DNA from: Fragilaria crotonensis | Lineage: Eukaryota > Bacillariophyta > Fragilariophyceae > Fragilariales > Fragilariaceae | Direction of reading: 5' to 3' | DNA: 64,000 nt | Assembly (NCBI GenBank): GCA_022925895.1 | Contig: JAKSYS010000144.1 | Coordinates: 1-64,000, forward strand | Position numbers and translations under genes: made by a program | Shown here: one piece after another, positions 22,157-32,468 of the stretch | How positions within the stretch are numbered: position 1 is the first letter of the stretch | Layout of the letters: every line of letters starts with the position of its first letter | Notes under the pieces: model-generated | The model's input: the letters and a program-made list of their open reading frames with translations, nothing else | What the model was told of the DNA's origin: nothing | The model's database searches: none

Positions 22157-22786
22157 ATGCAGCTTGCCAAGCTGGAGTATCAGGCAGGGCAAACTAGTGA
22201 GGTTCTTAATATCTTGGGTGTAGTTGAGGTGAAGGGATGGGGCAAGGTATGCGAGGTCGAATGGAAGTGTAAGTCCGTATCGAGGCTTCAAACAATCACT
22301 AGGTCGGACTTCGGTTGGATCTGATCAAGCAGTGTCGCACGCCAAAGCGAAGAGGCCTCTGAACTCGACTTCCCGTAGATGGATTGCAGACGGAGGACTG
22401 AAAGCAGTTCCTGGAATAATGGAGCGTTTCCAGGTGTCAAGTCAGCTTCGTCCAAAATGGGAAAGAGTCACTCCGAATTTGGGAAGTATCTGGATTCTCT
22501 CCCAGAAGCGCGCATCTTCGGAGTGGCTCAACACGAAGGGTGGTCTGCAGAAGATGTCAGAGTTCGCCAATATGCGCTTTCAGAAGATATGCATTGTTAG
22601 GTTTATCTACATATGGCGATGGAGCAGTACCTCGAAGCTTTGAAGGCTATCAAGCCCTCCCTCGCGTATTGTCCCTTTGGTTCGAGTACACATTGGTTGA
22701 GAGACGAGTATCTTGAAGAGGGGAAGCCAAACAAAATAGCGGTGACACGCCACTACAACCATCGTAGGGTCAAGTACACACTATGA
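22157..22786 (+). pseudogene. Possible decayed gene: one frame with three internal stops
   Basis: Three open stretches lie in the same frame: 22157-22324, 22379-22600 and 22613-22786. They are separated by TGA at 22322, TAG at 22376 and TAG at 22598. Together they would encode about 207 residues with protein-like composition, for example LEYQAGQTSEVLNILG, PEARIFGVAQHEGWSAEDV and MAMEQYLEALKAIKPSLAY. I recognise no family. Keeping one frame over 630 bp with only point stops suggests an old gene remnant rather than chance. Confidence 0.35.
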
Positions 22787-22903
22787 TCTCTGAGGCGACG
22801 TGTCACGAAAATCTAGTTCAGCTTTACATAGGGTGGATGCCGTGGATCTAAAATCATGCCTTTCCTATAGTGAAGCTCGTGCGTATTATCTTTTTGATTG
22901 GGT

Positions 22904-24004
22904 TTACCTTTCATCCCATGATTTCTCAAGTTCCAAGACTTCTGGAGGCTTCCTAAATTCATTGTTCAATGCCATGGCAGCAAACAAAGCCCCAACCAGC
23001 CCAAAATATCCACCTGTGAGTGCAGCGCGTTGCGCGAGACTAATGTTGTAGTAATTCCTGGGAGTGGCGTTGGGATTGGAAAAGCGTTGATACGTCTGCC
23101 AACCACCAGCGATCATCACAAGAAAAATGATGGGATTATGGATTGTGCCGTTGTAAATCAACATTCCACCAAGACCCAAGCCCACGACACCCGCATAGGG
23201 TGATAGAGCACCAGTAATTCTTCCGCCGTCTAACATGGTGTGAGCTCTGGCGAGTCCGCTAATGTACTCAATACCTGGCAACGAAATTCACTTACCCATC
23301 ATTCCAATCGGAAGGAGGTTGAGAAGATTAATAAAGTAACCAAAATCAGCCAGAGCATACAACAGCTGAGAGTCCATAGCACGCGCTCCCAAAGAACAGC
23401 CCAGTGCACCGATGGAGCCAAGAATAGGTCCTCCAAGTCCAACTAAAGCATCCTCCCAGGCATCTTCAGGACGACGTTTCATTGCGACGGTAGCGCCCAT
23501 GAAGGGGACAAACACCATTGGAGAAAACGGTATGCCTCTATAGTGCATGACGAGGGCGTGGCCACTTTCATGCATCAACGTCAAACCAACTATCCCTGCT
23601 GCATAGGGGAGTCCAAAGAACATGCTGTATGTTCCGATGGTGACAAACATGGAACCCAAGGTCGCGAGCTTTCCCAACTGGAGCGCACCGAGAATGTACT
23701 TTCCTTTCCCCAACAACAGCAGGCCACCAGATCCAGCGACTGCAAGTCGCTGGAATATTCGGTTATTGGGAGGCGGATTACGGCCACCACCGCCGCCTAG
23801 CGATGAAAAGTGCGAGACAGCGCCAAGGTGGTGGAGGCAAGGAAGAGATTGGCCGTGACTTTGCAGGACCGGCCGTCGGGCATAATGCAGGATTGAAGTT
23901 CTGGGAAACACTGATGAACTGAGTCTGCTTGATCGTAGCAGTGTAGCGTGGCTTGCCCTCATCGTCATCGATGATAAAGCGCATGATCCGATCCTAAAGA
24001 TCAT
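22904..24004 (-). CDS. M50 site-2-protease-like intramembrane metalloprotease (two exons)
   Basis: A multi-pass zinc protease of the S2P/M50 family. I join exon 1 (24004-23296) to exon 2 (23229-22904) across a 66-nt GT-AG phase-1 intron; the joined protein has 344 residues. The zinc site HESGH is at about 145-149 in a hydrophobic helix, and the second motif NLLPIGMMDGGR spans the splice junction, which supports the intron. The start is the first ATG (24004); a TAA lies just upstream in frame. The Arg/Ser-rich N-terminus (residues 1-60) and the glycine-rich linker look like a mitochondrial or plastid presequence, but there is no ASAFAP site. Substrate is unknown. Confidence 0.85.
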
Positions 24005-26296
24005 CTTGTTCACTTCTTACTGTGTTTTTTTTACACTCCTTTGCTCAGGAAGTATGGACCAGCCGTACGATCTACTATAAAATCATTGCCGCACTATGCA
24101 TACACCATTTTTATGTATGTTACTGATACAAACTACTACTGTAACAACACCTGGTTAGAAAACCAGGATGACCAGAAAACGAGTACTAGATATCTACGTA
24201 TTATACAGTACAAGTACTTGAGTATGAGGTATGAGAAAAGTGGCTTGATGATTCGATTCACACGTGCAACACTACCATACACGAGTAGCAAACACGTAAC
24301 CTTATGCTTAAGGTTGGCAAAGGCGTCTACTTGAGGGTAGTATGGACGGACAGGCCATGTGATCGGTTTTTGTGGATAGTATTGTAGCCTCATCAACAAG
24401 CCACGTTGACGCATGCTTTGCATTCAATCCAGCATCTAATGTCTCCTCAAAATTGTTCTGCTTATGTTCTAAAGGGCAATGATGCCCAATATGGCCTTAA
24501 GATTGCCCATCCTCACGCGTCAATTGGGGCAGTGATCGGACCAGTGCCGCTTCTGCATTGTGTTTGGTCGTGAGACGAAGGTGGGGTCCAAACGCAAGTC
24601 CGCAACCACAGTTCAAGGATGGAGTGCCCCATTCTGATATGATTATAATGAGAAACATCTTCATGTTCAGCATCCATCTCACTTGGACCTGTACACCAAT
24701 GTTGCTCTTGATTCCATTTCCAAGTGTGAAGCATCCTTAATGAGGCCCCGACAGGAGGTGTAGTATTCAAAAATTGAATCAAATCACACTTTGCATCTGA
24801 ACAGAGCAACTGAAAGTCTTTGTTATTGACAAAGGCAGCATTGCTGTGGAATCAATCATGGGTGAAATGATGTTTAATCATTAAGATCATGTCAACAGTA
24901 ATGAAGACGCACGTTGATCATGCTGCTACTATGGAGAAGCAGGATCATGCATTTGGTAGTCAACAAGCTGAGCTTCATGCCCTGCAAAGTCAATGTACTG
25001 TGCCATAAGATTGAGTGCTTTAGCTGTTTAAGTGAGCATACAATTCTTCAGATGATGAGGATGCTGAGGATTATTCCTACTATTCAGTGACAATTCCACT
25101 GACCAAAACCACATGTTTTGGGCTTGATGCTGGTTGTTTGTTACATGTTCTGTGGAATCCTTTTTTATGGCATCCAACATCATTGGATTGTTAACATTGG
25201 TGTGACAGGTCAGCTCAAGATCCATCATCTCATGTTGTCTGCAGCCATAGTGCTGTTGCTTTACTGAACGTTCATTAATTTCTCTGTGGATGGGCAACCT
25301 GGGTTGACGCATTGATAGAAAAGCTTGGAAAATGAGCAGAAGCATCTTTAGCGTGACATTTCCCTCATATATGTTCTGCTTGCAACCAAATTGATGATAT
25401 CACTATATACAGTGATCATGGTAACAATCCAGGTGCAGATCCCAATGCTCCTCTCCCTCCAGAGCCGCTACCAGCCACACGACAAGCTTGTCAAACTCTC
25501 TGCCACTAACTTTATTTGCATGATTCATCAGCATGCCTTCCAATTGGAGCACCGTTGCAACATCATCGCCAACGAGCAAAAAAATCTTCTCTATGTCTAC
25601 CAATCGGAAACTTTCTTGAAGGAAGGGATTGATTTTATGTCTAGCCAATCACGCTTCAAGGATGGTTGGAGTTTACTTGCTTGGTTGCCGGTTGCCAAAC
25701 CTGATGGAGTAGCAACCCTATTCCCTGGAACGAGTACGGTAGAGTCTGACTTCTCCACAGGGTTGTCGGATTTTGGATTAGAAGGAGTTCTGCAAACCAA
25801 GCAATTTCTCTTTATTGAGCAATATGAGCCATGATACTAGAGTCCACTTAAAATTAGAAATTAGCTAGTGACGCCATTCCAACCTTAATATTGCACCTAC
25901 TCCCATTCAACCATCGTACAAGTAACACGTAATACTCATAGCTGCCTATTTTATGCCTACCGTTATCCTGATCAAGCGCCTACAGTATGCTAACATAGAG
26001 GTATTTTAAGCGCCCGCCCATAATTATGACAACAGCCCCGTTCGTACTTCATTTTCGGAGTACTCTACTCTCAAGCAGTCATAGTACCGGTTCAAATGTC
26101 TCTGAATCATGAATCATTACTCTGATTAGACTCGTCATCTTCTCGTGTTGAGAGAGAAGAATAAGCACAAATCCAGTTTTTCATGCACCTACTCTCTACC
26201 ACACGAGGACGGGTATAACGCACCACGGTGGAGATTGACGGCAGATGTCAGGTCCGATGCCATTACTTGGGTAGCTAACCAGGGTTGCCGATCAAC
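24005..26296. other. Gene-poor region with decayed transposon sequence
   Basis: No intact gene. AT-rich and full of short broken frames. A hAT-like transposase remnant lies at about 25391-25834 (listed separately). The part from 24740 to 25370 has coding-like stretches with stops that I cannot assign. Confidence 0.45.
25391..25834 (+). pseudogene. Remnant of a hAT/BED-type transposase C-terminus
   Basis: The frame ends with GTSTVESDFS, then GLSDFGLEGVLQTKQF. This resembles the end of hAT-like transposases known from oomycetes and diatoms, in which a conserved VESDFS is followed by about 15 residues and then LTDFSLEG..KQF. Here the spacer is deleted. No N-terminal BED finger or DDE residues are nearby, so it is a fragment. 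Confidence 0.4.
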
Positions 26297-27025
26297 CTAC
26301 AATTTCTCTCCCCTCAGAAAGCCTCCCTTCCCATCTGCCTTGTCGACACGAATCAATTTGATGTTGAACAAAAGGGTGCGGTCCAAACGTGGATTTTCTA
26401 ACACAAAATTGAGAGCCCTCTGGCCTGAAAATGTCGCAGGTTTTGGACCGACAACTTCGTGCAACAGGTCACGGGGCGGATACGAGAGGTTCTTTTCAAA
26501 TGGAACCACGACTTGCCGAACGCCTCCAGGCTTCATGGTCAGGAGGGCCTCTTCGACCGCCTGGATCATGGCGCCGGATCCTATAATCGTGCGACTGAAG
26601 TCCAAATCTTTATCAAAGGCTCCACCAACAGGACCACCCTTGGCTTGAAAGGGACGTCCAAAGTAACCAATGGTATATCCCGACCAATCAAATACAACGC
26701 GATCCCCTTTGGCGGGGGTTACTGTCCCCGAACCGGTCGACACATCGCGATACCTCCATCCCGACGGTGTTTCGATGAAATCTTCGTATTCTTGAACGAA
26801 TTTTGGTGTTGCAATGGGTTCAGCGCGGGCCAGAGAAGGGAAGAGGAAGGAAGCAAAAAACGTGGTTCCAAGGAGAGCTCTCCTAGTTTTGTCACCATTA
26901 CTTTTAGTAGCACAAGCCTGGTGCGATTCCGTTGTAGAGGTCGCCGTCGAAATGGAACTGGGAACAATCTGACTGAACCCATGGCATAACGACACGAAAA
27001 GTGAAAAGTGCAATAAGAGATGCAT
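26297..27025 (-). CDS. Thylakoid-lumen FKBP-type peptidyl-prolyl isomerase
   Basis: A 242-residue protein from ATG 27025. Targeting is three-part: a signal peptide (LLLHFSLFVSLCHG) with an ASAFAP-like Gly-Phe site, then a transit region, then a twin-arginine lumen signal (TRRALLGTTFFASFLFPSLARA, cleaved before EP). The mature part is one FKBP domain: GDRVVFDWSGYTIGYFGRPF, FSRTIIGSGAMIQAVEEAL and MKPGGVRQVVVP. It should assist folding or assembly of lumenal photosynthetic proteins, like the plant lumenal FKBPs. Several aromatic residues of the FK506 pocket are not conserved, so isomerase activity may be weak, as is known for many lumenal members. Confidence 0.88.
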   Translation of the reverse strand: MHLLLHFSLFVSLCHGFSQIVPSSISTATSTTESHQACATKSNGDKTRRALLGTTFFASFLFPSLARAEPIATPKFVQEYEDFIETPSGWRYRDVSTGSGTVTPAKGDRVVFDWSGYTIGYFGRPFQAKGGPVGGAFDKDLDFSRTIIGSGAMIQAVEEALLTMKPGGVRQVVVPFEKNLSYPPRDLLHEVVGPKPATFSGQRALNFVLENPRLDRTLLFNIKLIRVDKADGKGGFLRGEKL

Positions 27026-27484
27026 TACTGTGTATGGCTAGTCCAGGATGAAGATGGAGTTGTCCTGTTGCCTACTGAGCCGAGTGCCTTTTCTGAGGTA
27101 GAACTGTTGTAAAGATGATCGAAACGATATGATCGCATCGCAACGATATCATCGCATCACCAACATCCAGCATCCGCTCACAGGCCACACATCACCTACG
27201 TACTCAATTTCTTCGAATCGTACAGTACTACTGTGGCGAGTACGCAACCACTGCGGTAGTAGCAGTACAAGTTACTGCTGTACCAGAGTCGAAGTACTGG
27301 CTACAAGTACATAAGCACCACACTTCTTGCGGCTACTGATACCGACTACTGACTCCTGCTTGCTGCTGTACATAGTGCCATACAATCGGTGGTATTGTAG
27401 GGCAAGTGTGCAAGTACTTACAGTACTTGCTTTACTTCTGCGGCGCCTACTTGTACCGTAAACCATAACTCCCGACTACGCGGA
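27026..27484. other. Intergenic spacer before the nested transposon block
   Basis: No gene is seen. GTAC-rich palindromic DNA like the other spacers; it ends in the GTACT copy that is the left target duplication of the copia element. Confidence 0.5.
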
Positions 27485-27489
27485 GTACT

Positions 27490-27527
27490 TGTCACTACGT
27501 ATGAAGTTAATCAATAAGAGCAGCTTA
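27490..27527 (-). repeat. Copia 3' LTR, outer fragment
   Basis: The first 38 bp of the 138-bp LTR on the plus strand, identical to 40883-40920. It ends in CAGCTTA, where element A is inserted. Confidence 0.92.
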
Positions 27528-27528
27528 G

Positions 27529-30500
27529 CCCCAGACACAAAATTTTAAGGACAAAAAAGAGGACAAAATTTGGCGATACTCGCTAACTTCCTATTTCTGA
27601 AACAATGAGAAACGAAGGCGTACAGTTTGTTCGTGAAGGCATAAGCTTCCTAAATCTGTCCCGCTTTTGTTGTTCGGGCCAAAATTGATGGAGTTACGGT
27701 GATTGCAAAACGAGGTAGTTTTCGCTGTGGAATAGCAACTTTTGTCCTACCCAGATCTCGGCATAAGGACAAATTCCACAAAAAATCCTCGTGCAAAATT
27801 CAATTTCTAATTTTTCACATGTTGAATTCTCTTGTTAAACCTATCGTCCAACATGACCATGGGCGCTTTCTCTGAATTTAGCGGCTACCCCACTGTTTTT
27901 CATAGCTGACAACTCTGTCTTGTCCATCTTAATGGTACAGTAATCACGCTAGTTGATAATCGCCTTCGAATTGCAGGACGTTCACTTCCTTCATTGTCGT
28001 CATCACCGGTGAATGCATCGTCGCTTTCTTCAGGCACCTCGACATCCACCTGCTGGGCTGAGTAGTAGTCTTCGTCATCCTGCTGTGACTGGGAGTCATT
28101 ATGCTGATCAGCAGCAACGCTTGCACCAACAGCAGGTGGCAACAGGTCACCAACAGGTGCAGCATCTGGATCAGCACGAACCGCCTGATCCGGATCTGCA
28201 TCTGGATCATCACCCACAGCAGGGTGACGAGGTGGCAAAGGATGCCGGTTGCTGTGCCCGCGCACTGTAACATTCAGTTGCTGTGCCTGAACACAGCAGG
28301 GGTCGAATAATTCGTGAGAGGTGTGAAAAAGTTCAAAGCAACTGAGATCGTTGTACCTCCTGACTTTGCACAGTGCGACTTCACAAACGGCACAGTACCA
28401 TGTCGTCTTCCTTCCGTGTCTGCTGTGTTGCCCTCCTCTGGAGTGATCCAATCGACAGCACCAAACACAACTTGATTGTCTCCGCACCGAACAAGGATAG
28501 TGAACAATTCTTCGGTTCATTCGCTTAGCAATAAGCTCTGGCATCGAGAAGTAGGCGTCGCGTTTATTGTAGGCAATCGACACCATTTCTGAAGCGTTGT
28601 TCCTTGTCTGTCTCGTCCGTTGCGTTTCGACTTCACCATCGTCATCACTTGTTCCGGGCATCACGACGACTTCATCATCTTCGTCGCTGCTGCTCGATTG
28701 GTACATAATTGGGGGCACAACGTCAACTCGCAGATCATCCGCAAGCATGTGGCAAAATTGACGAAAAGGAGGTAGTCGTGCACGTGTTTTCTGGAACTCT
28801 TTGAAGGACCGGCATTCTGCACTGGCAAGGAAAGCTGCTGTTCGGCTTAGGTTGAACGAATGATATGCATTATACACCGTCGACATTACTAAGCGCAACC
28901 AAATGGCGCCAATCGGTCCAAGATGCGCATGGATGGACTTGGTGTTTTTCTGAAAGCGGCTGTAGACATCGATTGGTCCCTTTCCCCTGTTCCATGTTGC
29001 TACCACCTCGGGTAGAAGATGTCTTCCTGCAGGAAGCGGACGCCCTCGCTCCAAAATCATTCTCGACATTTCTTTCCAAAGGCACAGTGTTGTATGTACA
29101 CTGTGCCTATCAACAGCATGGGACCCTGCTTCAATTTCCAGCGTTGCTGGGAGAATTCCATCAACAACCCAACCAAGATGTTGGCGCCCCAAATCGCCGA
29201 TTGCCGACAGGTACTGCTGTCGGATTAAGTTGGTCACCCGAACATGAACAACTCTGATGATTTTTCTTAGTGACGCCACGACATACAAAGCATCATCCAA
29301 AGACCCTGAAGCCATTCCATGCAGTAGTTGACATCGATACGATGCATCTGGGATGGACCTGTGGAAAGACAGTGGATCCCGCTCTGCCTCAATTTCTTGG
29401 TATTCCCCATACAGTCTTGCCAATTCCACCTCTGCAGACAATGTGGCGTCGGAACACTTCGACTTCATTTCCACCAAAGCGACAAAGTGCTGCCTCCCTC
29501 CAGGCGATTCGAGGGTAACTCCAGCTATTGCGTCGGGCGAGAATGCAGCGTTGTTGTCATCCTTATGGCACAGCAGACCAAACTCGTGCAGACTCTCAAT
29601 GTCAACCCGACGACCAAGTACCGTTGTTGCCTCTGCACTTTTCTGTAACACAAAGGCCGGTAGGTTAGCAAAAATGAACGGTTCATTGAGGGTACCTTCG
29701 CGACAAGCCTTTGACTTAAATGGAGGCATGAACCATGACTTGAAAAGTACGCTCAAGATCGTTGGCTGCGCTGGTGTTGCGCGTTGTTCCCGAGGCAGCC
29801 ACGACAGAATTCTTTGAATTAGAGTTGCCTTCGTTCCAGAAACTGGGAGACTTTTTCCTCGGCAAATGATTCGGAGTTCAGGCAGAGTCCTTGGTTGTAA
29901 CATTTCTATTCCATAAGACTCGTCATCTACTTCAACTGGCAGCTCTCGTTCGTTACTTCTTTGTAAGCCAAGAATATTTATCACGGCATCCTCGTTTTCA
30001 TCGAGTCCAATGCTTCTGGAACTAAGCATCTTCCACACACTGTAGGCACCAGTTCCGGTGATGCAAAACTTTCTCAAGAGGAACCATTCGGGTGTTCTTT
30101 GTGTCTCGGTCAGAATTCTGACCGAGGAAGTTATGTATGGAATAACAATGTCGCTTGGATTGACGTACCGAATCCTAGAACACTCCCCATTTCGGGTGAT
30201 GAGGGTATATCGACCCGGGCCTATGTTTGGATCAGTTGTGTGCATGAGCACAACACGACCCAACCCACTCCTGTTGGCTAGGGCATATTGCTTCTGTTGT
30301 CCAGTACCCTTTACAGCCCAATACGCAGCCATGGTTCCCTTCTCAGTGATGAGACGACGTGTTCGGCCGGGATTTTGGTCGAAAGTAAATGGGAACGACT
30401 TCATGCGTTGAGACGTGCCAACAAGCACAGCACCTTTCCCAATCGCGAACGTGTTGACCGCGCCTTCGATGCCACCGTATCCTCGGTCCCAAAAGAACTT

Positions 30501-32080
30501 CGTTCTATTCAAACGAATCTGGGACTCAATGGAAGCGCCAGACAGCGAGAGAAGAAGGATCTTGACGCAATCAATGGTGGACTCGTTGCGAGCTGCAACA
30601 TGTCCCCCACAGTACAAGGAGGTGCAATTCGACACAGCACCGTGGTGGATGACACCCAAACCCTTGTTTGGGTTGTTGATTTGGGAGTAACCCTCCAGGA
30701 CCACCTTTCTTGATCGAAGACGCAGGAGATCGTCGTCAAGGCCAACGTCAGTCGTACCGGGTATAAATGCGAGTTCGGAACAAATTCGACGAACCAGTGC
30801 CATGGCAGTTGCCAACTCCCTGTTGTGGGTCATGGGTGGCTGCCATACTCCGGTTGTTGCAGCGTATTTGGATGCATAACCACATAAAACTGACGTGGTC
30901 CGAACATTGCTGTTGGCGTTCAGGCATTGCAGTATCTGTTGGTACCTTGCAAGGGTCATGCCAATAGCCTTTGCCGAAGGGAAGTTTGACGTGTTGTCTT
31001 CATGAAAGTACATTTTAGGTGACACCTAAAGATGAGGCGGAGCAAAGGAGTTAGAAGGATGATGAACAACAAGACAAGAAGAGCAAGAGAGGTTCAATGT
31101 TGTAGTAGCGTGATGTGATCCTCGTACCTTATAAAACGAAAGCATCAATTCTACGCGAATGAAAGACAGTATTTCGGCGCTTGTGACAGGATTGCTACTA
31201 CTCATGTTGTTGTTGATGAATGCCTTCATGTATCCCAGGAGATGGGGATCCATAAATGCCTTCAGAAAATCACCTGGCGGAACCTTACTCATGTCGCGAT
31301 GACGCTTACCAAAGAGCTTTCTTTTGATCTTGTCCAGGACCGCCGGAACCTCTTCGCGAGCTCTAGCAAGCAAGCGATGGTCCACACCATCAATAGAGAT
31401 GACAACATTGGGAGCTAGTGCATCACCAATGAGATACGTCCAGCCATGACTTGCATCGCTCCCATTCCTCTGTTGCAACAGTGTTGGAAAGTCTTCGTTG
31501 TCAGCATCACTTTCATCCTCCTTGTCGTTGTCGTTGTCACTAACGTATGCGCTTAATTCAAAAAGGGAATCCATCATGTTGTCGTCAACATCGCCCCCAA
31601 CTCCACCAAGATCATCATTGTCATCGTTACACTCTTCCTCATCCTCCATTGTGCTCCCACCATACAAATTTCTGATCAATTGTATGGACGGATATGAAGA
31701 ACAAGTCGTGATACGTTTTTTTGTGTCGTGTTTATCGCTAAAAATTGACACGACGAGGATGCAATCCAACTGGAAGAACGTTGGGACCCGTGTGTGTTCG
31801 TCAAATCCCGTTTGCTCCTGCATCAACCCTGGTACCCCGGAGGTACTATTGGTGCATTCAGGGCAATCCGTGACATACAGCGACTAAGCTCGTAGCATTC
31901 AGGCGGTGAGATCGATGTTAACAAGGTACTTGCCGTGTTAAATTTCATCAACCCGTGGTTATAAGGTTACTTTTTGTCCTCTCAAATTCGATGCTGGCTT
32001 TTTGAGAGGACAAAAGTTGAATCGTGTTTTCAATCTTTTTTTGCTTTGTGTCCTACCGGAGAGGACAGAAATGTCTGGGG
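27529..32080 (-). mobile_element. Element A: piggyBac-like DNA transposon with TTAG target duplication
   Basis: Begins CCCCAGACA and ends TGTCTGGGG, a 9-bp perfect terminal inverted repeat. TTAG flanks it on both sides (27525-27528 and 32081-32084), a 4-bp duplication like the TTAA of piggyBac. Subterminal DNA at both ends repeats AGGACAAAA-like units in both directions. It encodes a single spliced protein of about 1215 residues with piggyBac-like ends. The repeat ends sit exactly at the interruption of the copia LTR, so the boundaries are firm. Confidence 0.82.
27900..31649 (-). CDS. Element A protein: piggyBac-like DDE transposase with inserted YqaJ nuclease and SAP domain
   Basis: Exon 1 (31649-31128) joins exon 2 (31025-27900) across a 102-nt GT-AG phase-0 intron; about 1215 residues. 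Order: acidic N-terminus; piggyBac-type N-domain (VTSAEILSFIRVELMLSFYK, then GMTLARYQQILQCL); first Asp cluster GLDDDLL (about 271-273); second Asp in FFWDRGY (about 354). Then comes a YqaJ-family PD-(D/E)xK nuclease starting TPEWFLLRKFCITGTGA (E at 487), interrupted by a SAP motif (LPELRIICRGKSLPVSGTKA, about 554-583). The nuclease resumes with NEPF (E622), SPDA (D672), LVEMKSK (E693, K695) and YRCQLLHGM. After it, WNRGKGPIDVYSRF (D about 860) matches the piggyBac YNxxMGGVD region with the third Asp, followed by WLRLVMSTVYNAYHSF. The C-terminus has a Cys-rich finger (CVWC, WYCAVCEVALC, SCFELFH; about 1026-1075) and an acidic tail. Frame is intact. Confidence 0.78.
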
Positions 32081-32206
32081 TTAGAGCATCCCCACTCCCC
32101 ACCGCTGGAGCGAAATCTGAGATATGACCCGATAGGACCATTTGCGTCGACAATTTTGTCCAAAATGCATGGCACCGCTTGGGCTCGATACCTCAGATTT
32201 CGCGCC

Positions 32207-32292
32207 CGAGGGGCTCGAAATCTGAATTGGGGCTCGAGAATAGAACCAAATTGCTGAATTCTCGAGCCGGGTCCAGATTCTCGCGCCCCTCG
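32207..32292. repeat. Imperfect inverted repeat (hairpin) inside the left end of element B
   Basis: Arms start CGAGGGGC and end GGCTCGAGAAT on one side, with the reverse complement (ATTCTCGAGCC to GCCCCTCG) on the other, loop about 14 nt. About 30 of 35 arm positions pair. Confidence 0.75.
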
Positions 32293-32468
32293 TTTTGTCC
32301 TATTCGACCCATTCGAATAAAAAATTAACCAATAGAATGTTATCACGGACGCTGTTTGAAGAGACCGTGACTGATGTCATTTTGCCCGTGATCGGAATGT
32401 ATCATGTATCATGTATGAACATTCTCATGTATCATGTATAATAACAATAGAATTTTGACTTCCAAAAA

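Noticed and set aside
22904-24013. Starting the M50 protease at 24013
   Set aside because: That codon is GTG; the first ATG in frame is 24004 and a stop lies just upstream.
27529-32080. Assignment of element A to ISL2EU, which also encodes YqaJ
   Set aside because: ISL2EU has a separate YqaJ gene and, as far as I recall, a 2-bp duplication. Here the nuclease is fused, the duplication is 4 bp, and the C-terminal Cys finger is piggyBac-like. A distant link remains possible.
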